NCBI GenBank assembly: GCA_023078555.1
Contig: CM041196.1
Span: forward strand, 6,831,985 to 6,895,984
Length of the DNA: 64,000 bases
Reading direction: 5' to 3'
Origin: Ulva prolifera
Taxonomy: Eukaryota; Chlorophyta; Ulvophyceae; Ulvales; Ulvaceae
The position numbers and the translations under genes are program-made. This document shows, piece by piece, positions 60,793 to 64,000 of the stretch. The notes below the pieces were generated by a model. The model saw nothing but the letters and a program-made list of their open reading frames with translations. It ran no database searches and was not told the origin of the DNA. Each line of letters begins with the position of its first letter. Positions within the stretch are counted from its first letter, which is position 1.

Positions 60793-63700
60793 CTGGGTTT
60801 GGCCGAGAGCAGCACACAGCAGCCCGTACATGCATGCATGCACACGCGCAGGGCGGGCCGAGATCTCTGCATGAGATCCCTTGAAAGTGTCGTGGTGGAT
60901 TGATGGTGCGAGGCGATGACCCGTGCTCGTGCAGCCATGAGCGCCCTTGCGTGGTCGTGTCTGCAGTGGATATCGCGGTGCCTGCGGTCCACGATCGATG
61001 GTGTATTGTTGCATGAACATGTGACATGATGGCTGGTTGGGCGGGGTGTCAGCATCTCGATGTGTTTTCGAACACAATCCTCAGTTGCGGGTTATTCTAT
61101 TCTTTCCATTGTTGATAATCTGTCAGCCCCTGGGGCAATGAGAGGCAGGTGCAACAACTATGATCTGAGTTGAAGGTAGATGTGTTGGTCGAGTTGAGTT
61201 TAACAAGCAGCCTCAGGCAGGTCTGCAGTGAATCAGCACTGCGAGGTGTGGCCACCAGTGGTGCAAGGATGTCGCCCAGGAGTCGTGTAATACCGAACCC
61301 AGAGGCTGCTGTCATATGCAGCCACACCCGAGCAGTCCCGCTCGTGTGTGCTCTAGGCACGGACTATGCGAGCATGCATTCACCAAGTTGGCACAGTTGC
61401 CTGTTTCTCAAGGACCAAGCCGGAGAGGCAGGTGGCACCGCGAAAGCAGCGAGCTGCTGGAGACCTGGTGCAATCGTCCAGCACAAAGCACTCGAGGCAC
61501 TGACAGCAGCCCTCACAGAACAAGCACCAAGGCCCTGCCACCGAGCAGAACATGCCTCACCCCAAGCAAGCAGGACCGCCATCGTTATCGTGATATGTAT
61601 CGACACGCCAATTTACACTCAGATAGACAGAAGTGCACAGACACGCGTACAGTGACACGAGTGTCACACGACCGCCCATGCGTGCAGACCCGCACGGACG
61701 CCCGCTCACAAATGCATGCACGCGGCCATATACAACCCGAGGCCGCCCGGCCGGGATTGCAAGGGGTTCCTAGCTCCAGGCCCTCTGGCCCAGTCCATAC
61801 ATGTATGCATCCGCTTCGCATCACACACCCCGTCACCCGCCCCAGGCCACCCACAGCCCACACCACGCAACGCCAGCGCCCTTTCGGCCGGCTACAAGCA
61901 CCCCAGGCCATGCATCCATGTCGAGGCTGACCTTGGTAGCCTAGCCAACCTCCTGACGTGTCCAGCTCTGCGCAGCTGCACACAGTCTGCTCTTCATGCA
62001 TGCACATCATGATGCATACGCACCCCTGTGCTCTCGCCAGTGGATGACAGGTCCGTGTTCATCAAAAAAGGAATGTAGGGTAGCACATGCATCCAAGAAA
62101 GCTTGCACGGTGTGCCGGAGGAAGGCTCACAGGTCCCGGCGTGCGTATCAACATTGGCTACACGCTTCTGGCAACCCACATTTCTGCATGCCCCAGCGCG
62201 GTGGACAATCAGGGCTCAACCAGAAGAAATGCCCTAGGTCACTAGACTAGCAAAGCCGTAGCGCAGGCTGCCTTGTTGCACGCCCAGACATGCATGTTAT
62301 TGTACGACGAGCAGATGCCAGCACATCACCCTTGCCAGCTTTGGGTCTCGGCAGGTCATAGCACCAAAAATAAGGCGAGAGCAGCACCAGGAGTACCGCA
62401 CGACCTTCATCAAGCATAGACGCGATTGTTGTCTTATGCCGGAATGCGCGCAGATAATATGGCTGTTCCGTCTGGTTTGCTCATGCAGCTCAGGTGCAAG
62501 GCCAGATCCCCAGCCATTGTGCACAACGCTGCAACACCAGCCAGCGAGTGACATGCCAACATGGACAACGAAGTGTGCTTGCTGACCAACAGGGGTAGAT
62601 GCATTGAGCTGTGCACCACATAACACAAGTACTTGTTTTGAGCAGTGAGGATGAGCGTTGCCTCTGTGCTCAGCACACTAGGCTCTATCGGATATGTATG
62701 TCCAGCATGACTAGAGCACTGCACCAGGTATATGTCGCTTACCTATATTACACACTAGCGTTTACTGGCATTGCCTTGCAGGGATGGATACCAGAACTGG
62801 GTTTTTGTCATGGTCACATATCACACACTCATCGGCGTGGATGCATGACCAATCTGCCTGATTGCGAAAAGACCAGGGCAGTTTTGTCTTGACGTTATTG
62901 AGGTATAGTACGACGGGTTGTCAGACGCTCAGGCGATGTCGAGCCGTCCGCTGCCACAGCAGCATCGACTCAATCGGCATTTCGGCCCATTAAGGCATCG
63001 CCAGTTTAAGCAGAGCATGCTCGTATGTACGCAGTGATGACTGTGGACCGCATGCTCTATTCTCTGTCCAGTTGCACGCATCTTTATAGATGTGGTATGG
63101 ACCCAGAACGCAACTCCGAGGTCGTTTGCAAAACATGGTTGAGGGTCCTGTACAAAGCCTGATCAGCGCCATCCACACAATGCCTGCTGCTCTGCCGTTA
63201 CAGAGGTCTCATGAAGCCGTGCTTTGAACTCCGCTCAGGCGCAGGCAGTCTTCCGAGACCGGTTGCATTCGACTCAGACCATGGGCGATTCTCAGCGTCA
63301 GCCTCTGCAAGGTGCCCCAGAGACAGCGGAAGCCCAGCAATTCTGAGGGGAGTTGAACAACAACGACATGTGTAGCGACTTTGATACGGCAGTTGTCGCA
63401 GCCGCTTCCGAAACAGAGCCGGTCATCGACAGAGGGGGACGCAGGTGCCCTGCTGCTAAACAAGAACACAGAGGAAGCCGCTGCACACAAGTAGTGTCGG
63501 ATCACGCTGTGACCAAGCCTTCAGTATGTTTCGGACGCCAGATCACAGGACCTAGGCAATTGAAATTTCTTTAAAGAGTAATGTGGAGAAGTTGCGGCAT
63601 GTGGCACGAGACTCGAGGCTGATTCTGCCCTGACAGACATTGACTTTTCCATTCCTCAGTCATGCTGCCTCAATGTGCAAGGTCCCTTGTCGTCGAAGCT

Positions 63701-64000
63701 GGCGTCGCTTTCGTCGATGTACTCACCTCGCGCCATGCCTCCACGCGGCGCACTGTGAGCTGGTGTGAGGCAATCCCTGGCCAAGAAAATCGGAATCTAC
63801 GGCGAAGGTGGCACGGCTGATTCCATATGCAGCATTGTGCACGTTGATATGCAGACACTGTACCCTGAAATATTCCAAACGTACTCTCATGAGCGATGCG
63901 ACGCGTAGCTGAACTTCTCCAGGTCAAACCTGTGAAAACGGGGCTTGTGCATATCCAGATCAGCGAGGGCCGGGTGGCTTAATCAACTGACGCTAGCCAA
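60793..64000. other. 3.2-kb right end: flank of paralogue B and a diverged repeat block
   Basis: The first 2.2 kb hold the 3' flank of paralogue B and sequence without convincing exons; several antisense frames near 60700-61080 are shadows. From 63040 the diverged repeat begins, running nearly to the window edge. If the spacing seen at paralogue B holds, the exons of a third paralogue would begin just beyond the edge. Confidence 0.5.
63040..63976 (+). repeat. Diverged direct repeat, copy 2
   Basis: Collinear with 54960-55946 at a spacing of about 8.1 kb, with small insertions and deletions. The plus frame that is open in copy 1 carries stops and a frameshift here. The block ends close to the window edge. 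Confidence 0.8.

Noticed and set aside
1..64000. tRNA, rRNA or intact retrotransposon genes
   Set aside because: No cloverleaf-like sequence, rRNA block, reverse-transcriptase motif or long terminal repeat pair was recognised by eye on either strand.

Overview
The window is high-GC nuclear DNA from a photosynthetic eukaryote of a lineage with motile cilia; a green alga fits best. The evidence is a ciliary central-pair protein (CPC1/SPEF2), a thylakoid-lumen PsbP-domain protein, a plant-type fused NADH-dependent glutamate synthase, GC-rich genes with many introns whose donors are mostly GTGCG or GTGTG and whose acceptors are almost all GCAG, and TGTAA (the chlorophyte polyadenylation signal) shortly after two stop codons. 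The species cannot be named from the sequence alone. All gene models below were assembled by hand from open frames, splice sites and phase agreement.

Layout. 1-7801 (-): CPC1/SPEF2-like gene, ten introns, 3' end beyond the left edge. 9007-11831 (-): F-box-like, leucine-rich-repeat-like protein. 12687-14770 (+): small protein ending in a SUMO-like (Rad60/NIP45) domain, head to head with the previous gene. 15256-17080 (-): probable unrecognised gene, head to head across 132 bp with the PsbP-domain gene at 17213-19255 (+). 20329-24550 (+): YheT/EMB8-type alpha/beta hydrolase with a very long disordered tail. 25504-40107 (+): complete 22-exon NADH-GOGAT, 2222 residues, all junctions in phase; its introns hold a minisatellite, a TG microsatellite, a C tract and short tandem repeats. 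42854-45482 (-): 788-residue, mostly disordered protein with a C-terminal cysteine cluster. 50046-53704 and 56154-60792 (+): two tandem paralogues with the same exon phases, a shared core of unknown family and unrelated low-complexity tails. A diverged 1-kb direct repeat (54960-55946 and 63040-63976) suggests the array continues to the right.

The genes are ordinary separate nuclear loci, not an operon. GOGAT makes glutamate for nitrogen assimilation, PsbP-domain proteins assist thylakoid complexes, and CPC1 acts in the axoneme. The least explained part is the tandem paralogue pair at 50-61 kb. No rRNA, tRNA, CRISPR array or intact transposon was seen.
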